This document shows positions 43,602-53,115 of a DNA stretch of 64,000 nt, one piece after another; positions within the stretch are counted from its first letter, which is position 1; each line of letters begins with the position of its first letter. This DNA comes from Loktanella atrilutea (GTDB lineage: Bacteria; Pseudomonadota; Alphaproteobacteria; Rhodobacterales; Rhodobacteraceae). The notes beneath the pieces were generated by a model that made no database searches, was not told the origin of the DNA, and saw nothing but the letters and a program-made list of their open reading frames with translations. The position numbers and the translations under genes are program-made. Location of the stretch: positions 1-64,000 of the forward strand of contig NZ_FQUE01000011.1 of assembly GCF_900128995.1 (NCBI RefSeq). Reading direction: 5' to 3'.

Positions 43602-45437
43602 ATGGAAGATCAAAACAAGAACCTGATCCTGGCCCTCGTGCTCAGCACGTTGGTCATCATCGTCTGGACCTTCCTGTTTCCGCCGGAGGCGCAGGCCCCT
43701 GCGACGCTGGAAGCCGCTCAGGAGCAGCAGGATGCCACGGTCCCAGCGGCCGATGTCGCCACCGGCGGCATTGCGGCCCCGGCGGATGCCGTCGCCAACG
43801 AGCCTGCGACCGAGGCGCCCCGCGTCACGATCCAGACCCCGGAACTGAACGGCACGATTTCCTTGCTGGGTGGCCGGATCGACGATCTGAAGCTGACCCA
43901 GTATCACGAGACGATCGACGACTCCTCGCCCACCGTCACGCTGCTGTCGCCGTCCGGCACCCCCGACGCCTATTTCGCGTCCTTCGGCTGGGCCGCCGTC
44001 GATGGTGTCGCCGCCGATGCGGTGCCCGGCCCAGACACCCTGTGGACGGTCGAGGACGGCGAGACCCTGACCCCGGACACGCCGGTTACGCTGGCCTATG
44101 ACAACGGCGCCGGCCAGATCTTCCGCACCCGGATCTCGGTTGACAACAAGTACATGTTCAGCATCGACCAGAGCGTCGAGAATACCGGAACCGGTGCAAT
44201 CAACCTGCGCCCTTACGGCCTGCTCCGGCAGGAAGGCATGCCCTCCGACCTGCAGAATTTCTTCATCCTGCACGAGGGTCTGGTCCGCATGACGGACGGC
44301 ACACTGGAAGAGGTGAAGTACAAGAACATGATCGACTTCGCCGTCGATCCGAACGAAGGCACCAACGCCGAGCGTCAGGAGGTCACCTCCGCCGGATGGA
44401 TCGGCTATACCGACCATTACTGGATGACGACGCTGATTCCGAACCAGACCGTCCCCTTTCGATCCACCGCGAAATACTTCCCCAGCCGCGACATCTTTCA
44501 GGCGGAAGCGGTGCAGGAACCCCAGTCCGTCGCCCCGGGCGCCACGGCATCCGTCACGACGCAACTCTTTGCCGGTGCGAAGGAGTGGGAGACCATCCGC
44601 GACTACGAAAAGGCAGGGGTCACCGGATTTATCGACAGCATCGACTGGGGCTGGTTCTTCTTTCTGACGAAACCGATCTTCTGGGTGCTGCACCACCTGA
44701 ACCTGCTGATCGGCAACATGGGTTTCGCGATCATCGCACTGACCTTCTTCCTCAAGCTTCTAGTGCTTCCGCTGGCATACAAGTCCTATGTCAGCATGGC
44801 GAAGATGAAGGAACTTCAGCCCGAGATGGAGAAGCTGAAGGAACGCAGCGGCGACGACAAGGCCGCGCTGCAGACCGGGATGATGAAGTTCTACAAGGAA
44901 AACAAGGTGAACCCCGCCGCGGGCTGTTTGCCGATCCTGATCCAGATCCCGATCTTCTTCTCGCTCTACAAGGTGATCTTCGTCACGCTGGAACTGCGGC
45001 ATGCGCCGTGGATCGGCTGGATCCGGGATCTGTCGGCCCCCGATCCGTCGTCAATTCTGAATCTCTTCGGTCTTTTCCCGTGGAACACCCCGGACGTGAC
45101 CTCGCCCATCCATATCATCAGCCTCGGCGTACTGCCGATTCTGCTGGGCATTTCCATGTGGCTTCAGCAAAAACTGAACCCGGCGCCCGCCGACGCCACG
45201 CAAAAGATGATCTTTGCCTGGATGCCTTGGGTGTTCATGTTCATGCTGGGGCGGTTCGCGTCGGGTCTGGTGCTGTACTGGATCACGAACAACACGATCA
45301 CTTTCGCCCAGCAGTACCTGATTATGCGGAGCCACGGGGCAAAGCCGGACGTGTTCGGCAATATCAAGGGTACTTTCAGCCGCAAGAAGGGCGAACCGGT
45401 CCCGGCCAACAGCGGCAAGAAGCCGAAGGGCAAATAG
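43602..45437 (+). CDS. yidC: Membrane protein insertase YidC
   Basis: A 611-residue insertase for inner-membrane proteins. It has an N-terminal membrane anchor (about 8-25), a large periplasmic domain of about 320 residues and a C-terminal five-helix core with PLAYKSYVSMAKMKELQPEMEKLKER, NPAAGCLPILIQIPIFFSLYKV and a lysine-rich tail. The positively charged hydrophilic groove residue (Arg in the first core helix region) could not be pinpointed. It belongs to the rpmH-rnpA-yidD-yidC neighbourhood, with engB following after a hairpin. Confidence 0.96.
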   Translation: MEDQNKNLILALVLSTLVIIVWTFLFPPEAQAPATLEAAQEQQDATVPAADVATGGIAAPADAVANEPATEAPRVTIQTPELNGTISLLGGRIDDLKLTQYHETIDDSSPTVTLLSPSGTPDAYFASFGWAAVDGVAADAVPGPDTLWTVEDGETLTPDTPVTLAYDNGAGQIFRTRISVDNKYMFSIDQSVENTGTGAINLRPYGLLRQEGMPSDLQNFFILHEGLVRMTDGTLEEVKYKNMIDFAVDPNEGTNAERQEVTSAGWIGYTDHYWMTTLIPNQTVPFRSTAKYFPSRDIFQAEAVQEPQSVAPGATASVTTQLFAGAKEWETIRDYEKAGVTGFIDSIDWGWFFFLTKPIFWVLHHLNLLIGNMGFAIIALTFFLKLLVLPLAYKSYVSMAKMKELQPEMEKLKERSGDDKAALQTGMMKFYKENKVNPAAGCLPILIQIPIFFSLYKVIFVTLELRHAPWIGWIRDLSAPDPSSILNLFGLFPWNTPDVTSPIHIISLGVLPILLGISMWLQQKLNPAPADATQKMIFAWMPWVFMFMLGRFASGLVLYWITNNTITFAQQYLIMRSHGAKPDVFGNIKGTFSRKKGEPVPANSGKKPKGK

Positions 45438-45461
45438 GCCGCCAGCTATACCGACAGACAT

Positions 45462-45482
45462 GGGGGCGGGACGACCGCCCCC
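45462..45482 (+). terminator. Hairpin between yidC and engB
   Basis: GGGGGCGG at 45462-45469 pairs with CCGCCCCC at 45475-45482 around GACGA, followed by TTCGCATT. It is a possible terminator or attenuator 22 bases before the engB start. Confidence 0.55.
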
Positions 45483-45503
45483 TTCGCATTGAAAGGCTCC
45501 ACC

Positions 45504-46154
45504 ATGGAACTGCGCTTTCCCCCCGTCGATACGCCCGACGTCGAAGCTCTCGAGAAGGGTCGCCTGCTGTTCGCGGGCCAGACGGAGTTCGTGAAGGGTG
45601 TGGTCGCCATGGACGGCCTGCCCCCAGCCGACCGATTGGAAGTCTGCTTTGCCGGGCGCTCGAACGTCGGGAAATCGTCTCTTATCAACGCGCTGACCGG
45701 ACGCAAGGGGCTGGCGCGCGCATCTAACACTCCGGGCCGGACGCAAGAGATCAACTACTTTACCGCAGGCGATCTGTATGTCGTAGACCTGCCCGGTTAC
45801 GGTTTCGCCAATGCTCCGGTGGCGGTCGTGGCCAAATGGCAGGCTCTGTTGAAGAACTACCTGCAGGGTCGGCCGACATTGCGCCGCGTCTTCGTCCTGA
45901 TCGACGCACGCCATGGCGCCAAGGCTGTCGACGAAGAGATCATGACGCTGCTCGACCGGTCCGCCGTGACCTTTCAGGCCGTCATGACCAAGACAGACAA
46001 GGTCAAGGGTTCGGCACTGCAGGATGCCCTGGACGCAACGCGCGCCGTGTTGGCAAAGCATCCAGCGGCCTATCCCGAGATGATCCTGACAAGTTCGGAG
46101 AAGGGTGACGGCATAGAGACCCTGCGCGCCGTGATTGCGACAATCGAACCCTAA
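45504..46154 (+). CDS. engB: Ribosome biogenesis GTP-binding protein EngB/YihA
   Basis: A 216-residue GTPase required for large-subunit assembly. G motifs are intact: [10 protein letters not shown] (G1) near residue 50, TPGRTQ (G2), DLPGYGFA (G3) and TKTDK (G4), with SSEKGDG as G5. GAAAGG lies ahead of the ATG at 45504; an in-frame TTG 15 bases upstream is rejected. The yidC-engB order is widely conserved. Confidence 0.95.
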   Translation: MELRFPPVDTPDVEALEKGRLLFAGQTEFVKGVVAMDGLPPADRLEVCFAGRSNVGKSSLINALTGRKGLARASNTPGRTQEINYFTAGDLYVVDLPGYGFANAPVAVVAKWQALLKNYLQGRPTLRRVFVLIDARHGAKAVDEEIMTLLDRSAVTFQAVMTKTDKVKGSALQDALDATRAVLAKHPAAYPEMILTSSEKGDGIETLRAVIATIEP

Positions 46155-46239
46155 ACGTCGCACCCCCCCTTTTCCTGCCGCCACGTCAAGCTATCGTTTC
46201 AGTGATCCGGTCTCGCATCGCTGAATGAAGGTTAAGGGT

Positions 46240-48066
46240 ATGCAGATAAAGGCTCCAAGCTGGCATGTCATCAAGTGGATCGTCGGGGTATTCGCAGGTC
46301 TGGCCGTTATCGGCGGTATCATCGGCGCCCTGATCGTCAGCCTCGGTCTCGTCACGATTTCGGCCAGACCACCCCACAACGCCCTGACGCGAACGATCCT
46401 GCATTACACCTTCAAGCGATCGACGGCGAATGCCGGTGGATCGGTCGACGTGCCGGCCGATCTGGACAGCCCCGCCCGCGTGGCATTGGGCATCCAGCAT
46501 TATGCCAACGTCTGTTCCAGCTGTCACGGCGGTCCGGAACTCGGTCAAAGTCCAGTGGCCCTATCCATGCGCCCACGGCCACAGCACCTTGCATCGGTCG
46601 TAGGCGAATTCAGCGACGAGCAGCTTTTCGTCATCCTACGGGATGGTGTGCGCTTTTCGGCCATGCCGGCCTGGCCGGCCAGTCAGAATTTCGATGAGAT
46701 CTGGTCCGTGGTGGCCTTCCTGCGCGCGCTACCGGACATGACAAACGCAGAATATGTCGCGGCAACCCAGCGCGCCTTGCCAGAGGATGCACCAGAACTG
46801 GCATTCGACGCGCCGGACCAGTTGAGCGGTCTGGACGTCGGGATCAAGGCGCCGCCGATGGACGAATACCTATATGCCACCCCCGGAACCGGCTGGCACG
46901 AGTATGCAAGCAACGGTGACGTCATTGCCACCTGCGCCGCTTGCCATGGCGCGAAAGGCAGCGGCGATGCGACGGCGGGTCAGGCGCCGAACCTGACCGT
47001 GCCCTCTGCCGCCTACATGACCAAGGCGCTGCGTGAATACGCGAACGGCACGCGCCCGTCCGGCATCATGACGACCGTGGCGGCGAGCCTGACCGACGCG
47101 CAGATCAAGGGCCTGTCGGAGTACTACGCCAGCCTTCCGGACATCGCCCCGCCCCGCGACCAAGCCGCCCTGGGTGATCCGGTGGCGGGAGAGATCATCG
47201 CGACGGCCGGATTACCCGATCAGGCGCTTCCGGCCTGCTATACGTGCCACCAGAACGTGTCAGAGGCAGCCGGCATGCTGATCCCTCCAATCGCGGGACA
47301 GTCGGCCGCCTATGTGCGGCATCGGCTGGACGCCTTTGCCGAACCCTACTGGACCGGGGCGGGTACCAGCGCATGGCAGCCGATGCACTGGATCGCGAAA
47401 TCACTGAATCCGCAGCAGCGAGCCGACCTCGCCGCTTATTTCGCACAGCAGGCTCCCGGCGGCCGCGCCCCGGTCGCGACCCTGCAGCCGATGGATGCAG
47501 CCAACGCTCGGCAACTGGTCGAAGGCGTGTGCAAGGAATGTCATACTGTCGAGGGTGTGGGCGGCCCGTCCGGCGAATATCCCAACCTGACGGTACAGAC
47601 GGCGACCTACCTCGATCTGCAACTCCACGCATTCCGCAGCGGCAACCGCGAGGCGGAGCGGATGCGTCAGGTGGCGGAGAAGCTGTCGGACAAGGACATG
47701 TCGGATCTTGCCCAATACTTCGGCACGCCGGCAGCTTTGCCTTCGCCTACGCCGCAGGACGTGTTCGCGACGGCAGAAGAGATTGCGGTCGGGGGAGAGA
47801 TCGCATCCAACGGCATTCCGGACAAGAATATCCCGGCCTGCCTGTCCTGTCATGGACCGGAACCGACATCTGCCCTTCCGATCATCGCCCGGCTTCAAGG
47901 TCAGGCGCCACGCTACATTCAGGACCGTTTGCAGGCCCTTGGAAGCGAGAAGAGCGCCGATCTGGACACGATCAGCCCGATGCACGCCATTGCGCGCGAC
48001 ATGACCGTGGACGAACGTCACGACGTGGCAGCGTGGTTCGCCGCGCAGGCGCCGCTGCCAAAGTGA
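46240..48066 (+). CDS. Membrane-anchored pentaheme c-type cytochrome
   Basis: A 608-residue protein with a single N-terminal membrane helix (about residues 10-40) and five CxxCH heme c motifs: CSSCH 92-96, CAACH 232-236, CYTCH 333-337, CKECH 431-435 and CLSCH 534-538. The domains repeat in a cytochrome c4-like fashion, each with a later Met-containing segment. An ATG at 46225 is an alternative start; 46240 has AAGG nearby. It probably carries electrons on the periplasmic side, perhaps for a quinoprotein dehydrogenase or oxidase, but no partner gene is adjacent. The heme count is certain and the role is not. Confidence 0.88.
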   Translation: MQIKAPSWHVIKWIVGVFAGLAVIGGIIGALIVSLGLVTISARPPHNALTRTILHYTFKRSTANAGGSVDVPADLDSPARVALGIQHYANVCSSCHGGPELGQSPVALSMRPRPQHLASVVGEFSDEQLFVILRDGVRFSAMPAWPASQNFDEIWSVVAFLRALPDMTNAEYVAATQRALPEDAPELAFDAPDQLSGLDVGIKAPPMDEYLYATPGTGWHEYASNGDVIATCAACHGAKGSGDATAGQAPNLTVPSAAYMTKALREYANGTRPSGIMTTVAASLTDAQIKGLSEYYASLPDIAPPRDQAALGDPVAGEIIATAGLPDQALPACYTCHQNVSEAAGMLIPPIAGQSAAYVRHRLDAFAEPYWTGAGTSAWQPMHWIAKSLNPQQRADLAAYFAQQAPGGRAPVATLQPMDAANARQLVEGVCKECHTVEGVGGPSGEYPNLTVQTATYLDLQLHAFRSGNREAERMRQVAEKLSDKDMSDLAQYFGTPAALPSPTPQDVFATAEEIAVGGEIASNGIPDKNIPACLSCHGPEPTSALPIIARLQGQAPRYIQDRLQALGSEKSADLDTISPMHAIARDMTVDERHDVAAWFAAQAPLPK

Positions 48067-48095
48067 TCGCCGCTTGAGGGGGTGACCTCCCTCCG

Positions 48096-48129
48096 CTATC
48101 CCTTGGGGCGACAAGGCCCCGGGGGATAG
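48096..48129 (+). terminator. Strong 14-bp hairpin between the cytochrome gene and argB
   Basis: Arms at 48096-48109 and 48116-48129 pair over 14 bp, two of them G-U, around a GACAAG loop. It ends two bases before an ATG at 48132 and would bury the GGGGGA in front of it. It could end the cytochrome transcript or control argB translation. Confidence 0.6.
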
Positions 48130-48146
48130 CCATGAGGACGCAGAAC

Positions 48147-49025
48147 ATGAACCGAGACTGGATCGCCACGGCGCGCACGCTGTCAGAGGCCCTGCCCTAC
48201 TTGCAACGCTACTCCGGCGCGGTCGTCGTGGTGAAGTTCGGCGGCAACGCCATGGGTGACGCCGACGCGATGGCAGAATTCGCCCGCGACATCGTCTTGA
48301 TGAAACAGGTCGGCATGAACCCCGTCGTGGTGCACGGCGGCGGTCCGATGATCAACGAGATGCTGACGAAGCTGGGCATCAAGTCCGAATTCATCCGCGG
48401 CAAGCGCGTTACCGATCAAGCCACGGTCGAGGTGGTCGAGATGGTGCTGACCGGCCTCGTGAACAAGCGGATCGTGCAGGCGATCATGGACGAAGGCGGC
48501 CGTGCGGTCGGCCTGTCCGGCAAGGATGACGATCTGATGGTGGCCGAGGCGGACGATCCGGAGCTCGGTTTCGTCGGTCGCCCGGTGGAAATGAATGTGC
48601 AGGTGCTGCGCGACCTTTACGGCGCGGGCATCATCCCGGTCGTGGCACCGGTGGCAACCGGCATGGACATGCTGGAAACCTTCAATGTGAATGGCGACAC
48701 CGCCGCCGGCGCCATCGCCGGCGCGCTCAAGGCCGACCGCCTGCTGTTGCTGACCGACGTCGCGGGGGTCAAGGACGCCAGCGGAGAAGTCGTGACCCAA
48801 TTGAACCCCGATCAGGTGCGCGCCATGATTGAGGACGGCACCATCGCGGGCGGCATGATTCCCAAGGTCGAGACAGCGTTGAAGGCCATCGAGGACGGCG
48901 TGCGCGCCGTCGTGATCCTTGATGGCAGGCTGCCGAACGCATCCCTCTTGGAGCTCTTCACGGAGCACGGCGCGGGGTCGATCATCCGGTCCACGGAATC
49001 GCGGGTCAAGTCGCGTCAGGACTAG
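48147..49025 (+). CDS. argB: Acetylglutamate kinase
   Basis: ArgB phosphorylates N-acetylglutamate in arginine synthesis and is usually feedback-inhibited by arginine. The amino-acid-kinase fold shows [12 protein letters not shown] near residue 30, [16 protein letters not shown] near 65 and a C-terminal [13 protein letters not shown]. The ATG at 48147 ([12 protein letters not shown], 292 residues) has AGGA 8 bases upstream. An ATG at 48132 adds 5 residues, but its ribosome site lies in a hairpin. The sixA-like gene starts 3 bases after the stop. Confidence 0.95.
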   Translation: MNRDWIATARTLSEALPYLQRYSGAVVVVKFGGNAMGDADAMAEFARDIVLMKQVGMNPVVVHGGGPMINEMLTKLGIKSEFIRGKRVTDQATVEVVEMVLTGLVNKRIVQAIMDEGGRAVGLSGKDDDLMVAEADDPELGFVGRPVEMNVQVLRDLYGAGIIPVVAPVATGMDMLETFNVNGDTAAGAIAGALKADRLLLLTDVAGVKDASGEVVTQLNPDQVRAMIEDGTIAGGMIPKVETALKAIEDGVRAVVILDGRLPNASLLELFTEHGAGSIIRSTESRVKSRQD

Positions 49026-49028
49026 CCG

Positions 49029-49529
49029 ATGGCCCTGATACTCATTGTCCTGCGGCATGCCAAGTCCGGCTGGGGCAATCCGTCCCTGCCCGATCACGCG
49101 CGCACCTTGACAGACCGGGGCCGCCGCGACGCACGGGCCGTCGGTGTCTGGCTCGGCGCGCGGAATCTGGTTCCCGACCTGATCCTCAGCTCCGATGCGA
49201 CGCGCACGCGTCAAACCGTCGCCGACCTGTCGGGCGGGCTGGGGCGGGACGTTCCGACCGAGTTTCTGCCGTCGCTCTACAATGCCTCATCCGACACCAT
49301 CGAGCGGACCATCCGCAAGCAGTCGGTCAAGCTCTTGCTGCTGTGCGCACATAACCCCGGGATCGGCAATGTGGCCGCAGCGCTTGCAACCGAACCGCCG
49401 GAGCATCCCCGGTTCGATGACTATCCCACGGCCGCGACGACTGTCCTGTCGTTCGACGTCGACAATTGGTCGGACATCAAGACGGGCGCCTGTCTGTCAT
49501 TCTTGATTCCCGCCGACCTCAAGACATGA
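49029..49529 (+). CDS. sixA: SixA-type phosphohistidine phosphatase
   Basis: A 166-residue histidine-phosphatase-superfamily protein. The catalytic RHAKSGW motif lies at residues 9-15, with the second-half His in LCAHNPGIGN near 110. SixA removes phosphate from the HPt domains of phosphorelays or from the nitrogen PTS. It follows argB directly with AGGA upstream, so it is probably co-transcribed. Orthologues in this group are typically annotated only as histidine phosphatases, so the substrate is inferred. Confidence 0.85.
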   Translation: MALILIVLRHAKSGWGNPSLPDHARTLTDRGRRDARAVGVWLGARNLVPDLILSSDATRTRQTVADLSGGLGRDVPTEFLPSLYNASSDTIERTIRKQSVKLLLLCAHNPGIGNVAAALATEPPEHPRFDDYPTAATTVLSFDVDNWSDIKTGACLSFLIPADLKT

Positions 49530-49532
49530 ACA

Positions 49533-49554
49533 CCGCGCACTTGAAGGTGCGCGG
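49533..49554 (+). terminator. Hairpin after sixA
   Basis: CCGCGCAC at 49533-49540 pairs with GTGCGCGG at 49547-49554 around TTGAAG, four bases past the sixA stop. No T run follows. Confidence 0.5.
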
Positions 49555-49596
49555 CGGCCATGACGCGGGTGCGGATGGATCGCCGCGGGCTGCTGC

Positions 49597-49624
49597 ATTC
49601 CGATTTTTCGAGAAAAATCGGAAT
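49597..49624. terminator. Bidirectional terminator between sixA and aapP
   Basis: A perfect 13-bp inverted repeat (ATTCCGATTTTTC at 49597-49609, GAAAAATCGGAAT at 49612-49624) with a GA centre sits between the convergent genes. Its T5/A5 blocks within the arms suit termination in either direction. Confidence 0.7.
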
Positions 49625-49628
49625 TCCG

Positions 49629-50420
49629 CTAGTGACCGAGGATCTGGCTCAGGAAAAGCTTGGTACGCTCTGACCGGGGGTTGTTGAAGAACTCCTTCGG
49701 CTCGTTCTGCTCGACGATCTGGCCTTGGTCCATGAAGATCACGCGGTTTGCCACGGCCTGCGCAAAGCCCATCTCGTGCGTGACGCAAATCATGGTCATG
49801 CCTTCTTCGGCGAGTTCGATCATGGTGTCGAGGACTTCCTTGATCATCTCCGGGTCGAGCGCCGATGTCGGTTCGTCGAACAGCATGATGCGCGGCTTCA
49901 TGCAGAGGCTGCGCGCGATGGCGACGCGCTGCTGCTGACCACCGGACAGCTGGCCCGGATACTTATTGGCCTGCTCCGGGATCTTGACCTTCTCAAGAAA
50001 ATGCATCGCCGTCGCTTCGGCTTCCTTCTTGGGTGTCTTGCGAACCCAGATCGGCGCCAGCGTACAGTTTTCGAGGATCGTCAGATGCGGGAACAGGTTA
50101 AAGTGCTGAAAGCACATCCCGACCTCGGACCTGATCTTGTCGATGTTCTTGAGGTCCGATGACAGCTCTGTCCCGTCCACGATGATCTGACCGGACTGGT
50201 GCTCTTCCAGTCTGTTGATGCAGCGGATCAGCGTCGACTTGCCCGACCCGGACGGCCCGCAGATGACGATGCGTTCACCCCGGTTCACGGTCAGGTTAAT
50301 GTCGCGCAGCACGTGGAACGTGCCGTACCACTTGTTCATGTTGTTGATTTCGATCGCCACCTCGTCGCTCACCTGCATGGCGCTGCGATTGACGGTGCGG
50401 TCCTGTGCGGCCTCTGACAT
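49629..50420 (-). CDS. aapP: General L-amino-acid ABC transporter, ATP-binding protein
   Basis: A 263-residue ATPase with Walker [10 protein letters not shown] near residue 57, signature [15 protein letters not shown] near 160, Walker [16 protein letters not shown] near 182 and switch His in CVTHEMGFA. The start at 50420 lies 7 bases after GGGAGG; an ATG two codons upstream is too close to it. It is last in the minus-strand aapJQMP operon, 13 bases after aapM. The Rhizobium Aap system takes up many L-amino acids. Confidence 0.93.
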   Translation of the reverse strand: MSEAAQDRTVNRSAMQVSDEVAIEINNMNKWYGTFHVLRDINLTVNRGERIVICGPSGSGKSTLIRCINRLEEHQSGQIIVDGTELSSDLKNIDKIRSEVGMCFQHFNLFPHLTILENCTLAPIWVRKTPKKEAEATAMHFLEKVKIPEQANKYPGQLSGGQQQRVAIARSLCMKPRIMLFDEPTSALDPEMIKEVLDTMIELAEEGMTMICVTHEMGFAQAVANRVIFMDQGQIVEQNEPKEFFNNPRSERTKLFLSQILGH

Positions 50421-50433
50421 TGTCATGCCTCCC

Positions 50434-51744
50434 TTAACGGTGTTCGCGCTGGAGCTTCTTCTCCAGATGCAGTGAATAGCGGCCCATGCTGAAGCAGGCG
50501 ACGAAGAACAGAAGCGCGACGAAGACGTAGAGCTCCCAGTAGATGCCGTTCCAGTCGGTGCTGGCCCGGATCGAGTTGATCAGTCCCAGCGGATCAAGAA
50601 GGCCGATGAACAGCACGAGGGTCGTGTCTTTGAACAGACCGATGAAGGTGTTCACGATGCCGGGGATCGAGATCTTGAGGGCCTGCGGCAGTACGATCAG
50701 CTGCATCGACTGCCAGTAGGACAGGCCCAGCGAATTGGCACCCTCGTACTGGCCTTTCGGCACAGCAGAGAGACCGCCACGAACGACCTCTGCGATATAG
50801 GCTGCAGAGAACAGGGTGACCATGATGATGACCCGCAGTGTCAGATCGAAATTTGTCCCCGGCGGCAGGAAGTAGTTCAGCAACAAAGACGCTGTGAACA
50901 GCCAGACGATCAGCGGTACGCCGCGAATAATCTCGATGAACACGACGCTGAGCTTTGTGACGATGAACAGGTTCGATGCGCGGCCAAGGGCCAACAGGAT
51001 GCCAAGGGGCAGCGACAGCACGATCGCGGTGACGCCGATGACGATCGACAGCATGAAGCCGCCGAACTGCTTGGACTGCACCGGTTCCAGTCCGATGGGC
51101 ATGACGCGAGCAAGCTCGCTGGCCAGCGGCCAGGCCAGCAGCAACCAGTAGAGCAGCGGGATCACGATGGCCACCAGAACGGCAACGATCTGGTTGACCC
51201 GAGAGAAGACCCGAAACGCCACGACGCCTAATCCGAAGCCCAGAGCGACAGTCAGCGGCAGCCAGATCGGCCCGCCCCAGAGCAGAAGAAAGATCAGGAA
51301 TGGCGAGGCGAGCGAGAAGCCCATGAACCAGCGCGGGAATGTTCCGAACAGGACAGGCCCCAGACCGGCAAGCAGCACAATCAATGCCACGGTCGGTCGC
51401 CAGTAAAGGTCCGAAGGATAGAAGCCGAACAGCAGCTGTTCCCAACGGTCGCGGATGACGCCCCAGCACGCGGTTTCCGTCGATCGGCCCAATTCCTCCA
51501 GCATCTGGCGGCATTCGCTTAACGACGTAGCATTCCAAGTCGGGCTGAACGCCCACATCACGAAGGTGCTGACGACGACCCAGATGACATAAAGCGATAC
51601 GATCGTCAGGATAGCGTTCAGCCATGTCGGAAACAGGTTTTCGCGAACCCACTTGACGGTACCCGCTTCGCGGGTCGGCGGCGGTTGCTGGTCCAGCATG
51701 CCCTCGCGGACGAAAGCGACGGTTTGTGCGTGTGTATCGCTCAT
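50434..51744 (-). CDS. aapM: General L-amino-acid ABC transporter permease AapM
   Basis: A 436-residue permease, long for its class as is usual for AapM. It has an N-terminal cytoplasmic stretch, a membrane helix near 45-65, a further group of helices, and a C-terminal HisM-like module with the EAA loop [32 protein letters not shown] near 335-366. AGGAG precedes the ATG at 51744. It lies one base downstream of the aapQ stop and pairs with AapQ as a heterodimeric membrane channel. Confidence 0.93.
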   Translation of the reverse strand: MSDTHAQTVAFVREGMLDQQPPPTREAGTVKWVRENLFPTWLNAILTIVSLYVIWVVVSTFVMWAFSPTWNATSLSECRQMLEELGRSTETACWGVIRDRWEQLLFGFYPSDLYWRPTVALIVLLAGLGPVLFGTFPRWFMGFSLASPFLIFLLLWGGPIWLPLTVALGFGLGVVAFRVFSRVNQIVAVLVAIVIPLLYWLLLAWPLASELARVMPIGLEPVQSKQFGGFMLSIVIGVTAIVLSLPLGILLALGRASNLFIVTKLSVVFIEIIRGVPLIVWLFTASLLLNYFLPPGTNFDLTLRVIIMVTLFSAAYIAEVVRGGLSAVPKGQYEGANSLGLSYWQSMQLIVLPQALKISIPGIVNTFIGLFKDTTLVLFIGLLDPLGLINSIRASTDWNGIYWELYVFVALLFFVACFSMGRYSLHLEKKLQREHR

Positions 51745-51745
51745 C

Positions 51746-52972
51746 TCACCGCTCCTGCAATTTCATGGAATTGTTGATGATGTTCATCACGAAAGAAATG
51801 ACCAGCGACAGCGCCAGATAAAACAACCCCATCAGCAACATGCACTCCAGCGCGCGGCCGGTCTGGTTCAGGGTAATTCCACCGAGGGTCGCCTTGACGT
51901 CGGGATAGCCGACGGCGATCGCGAGGGAGGAGTTCTTGGTCAGGTTGAGATACTGTGAGGTCAGCGGCGGGATGATGACCCGCATCGCCTGCGGCAAGAT
52001 GACGAGGCTCATCGCGCGATTCGGACGGACACCGAGGGCCGCGGCGGCTTCTGACTGCCCCTTGGACACGGACAGGATCCCGGCACGGACGATTTCCGTT
52101 ATGAAGGCACCGGTATAAAGGGACAGCGCCAGCCACAGGGCCATCAGCGGGTTGCTGATCTGGATGCCGCCGCCGAAGTTAAAGCCCTTCAGAACGGGGT
52201 AGTCGAGCGTCACAGGACGGCCCATGACGAAGAAGGCCAGCACGACCGGAACGATCAGTATCGCGAAGATAGGCCAAACCATCGGCAGCAGGCGACCGGT
52301 GTCGTAAAGCAGTTTCTTGGCGTAACGCCGGTAGAGGAAGGCTGCGAGGATCGAGGCGAGAAACACGATGCCCAGGATCTCTGAAGACGGCCCCCAGACC
52401 GGTGCGGGCATGTAGAAGCCGCGGTTCGTCACGGCGAAGGAGTCCCAGATCATAGAGGAGGCCGCGGTTCCATCGGGGCCGGGCCGGAAATCGCGGGGCT
52501 GCGGGGTCGATTCGCTGAAGACCGCATAGATCAGAAGGATCCACAGCAACAACGGCACGTTGCGGAAGCCTTCGACGTAGACAGCCATCAATCGACTGAC
52601 GATCCAGTTCTTCGACAGGCGGGCGACGCCAGCCAACACACCGATGATGGTCGCCAGAACGATGCCGAGCGCTGCGACCAGCAGCGTATTCAGAATGCCG
52701 ACATAGGCGGCACGCAGATGGGTATCGGCATTGGTGTAGGGAATAAGCGTAGTGCCGATGTCGTATCCGGCCCGGCTTTGCAGGAAGCTGAAGCTCGGCT
52801 CCAGATCCTTGGCGGTCAGGTTGACCAGAAGATTGTTGATCAGCCAATACACGCCGGCACAGACCAGCAGCAACGTGACCACCTGGATGGTCAAGGATCG
52901 GTAGCGGGTGTCGTAGATCAGCTGGCTCAGCCGAAAGCTTTCGCGTGGCGGACTATCCGTCATCGATGACAT
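51746..52972 (-). CDS. aapQ: General L-amino-acid ABC transporter permease AapQ
   Basis: A 408-residue permease with several transmembrane helices and the EAA loop GQSEAAAALGVRPNRAMSLVILPQAMRVIIPP near residues 315-346. The stretch GLRNVPLLLW-type (here VEGFRNVPLLLWILLIYAVF) is characteristic. The ATG at 52972 follows GGGGAG by 8 bases; an upstream TTG and a downstream ATG at 52963 are alternatives. A hairpin lies between aapJ and this gene. Confidence 0.93.
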   Translation of the reverse strand: MSSMTDSPPRESFRLSQLIYDTRYRSLTIQVVTLLLVCAGVYWLINNLLVNLTAKDLEPSFSFLQSRAGYDIGTTLIPYTNADTHLRAAYVGILNTLLVAALGIVLATIIGVLAGVARLSKNWIVSRLMAVYVEGFRNVPLLLWILLIYAVFSESTPQPRDFRPGPDGTAASSMIWDSFAVTNRGFYMPAPVWGPSSEILGIVFLASILAAFLYRRYAKKLLYDTGRLLPMVWPIFAILIVPVVLAFFVMGRPVTLDYPVLKGFNFGGGIQISNPLMALWLALSLYTGAFITEIVRAGILSVSKGQSEAAAALGVRPNRAMSLVILPQAMRVIIPPLTSQYLNLTKNSSLAIAVGYPDVKATLGGITLNQTGRALECMLLMGLFYLALSLVISFVMNIINNSMKLQER

Positions 52973-53076
52973 CAAAAAATCTCCCCGGGCTTCACCAGAC
53001 TTTCTTCAGGTTGCTCCGGTTGGCCCGGATGCACCACGCGCTGGCAGGCGTCTTGGTCGTGAACGATAGCAAATGA

Positions 53077-53106
53077 CGAAAGGCCCGGCATATACCGGGC
53101 CTTTCG
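53077..53106 (-). terminator. Intercistronic hairpin between aapJ and aapQ
   Basis: Perfect 12-bp arms at 53077-53088 and 53095-53106 enclose CATATA, ten bases after the aapJ stop on the minus strand and followed by a T-rich stretch. It probably causes partial termination so that the binding protein is made in excess. Confidence 0.7.
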
Positions 53107-53115
53107 CCTAGAATT

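Noticed and set aside
42633-44696. A 687-codon minus-strand open frame opposite ttcA and yidC
   Set aside because: Antisense shadow; both real genes carry intact catalytic or structural motifs.
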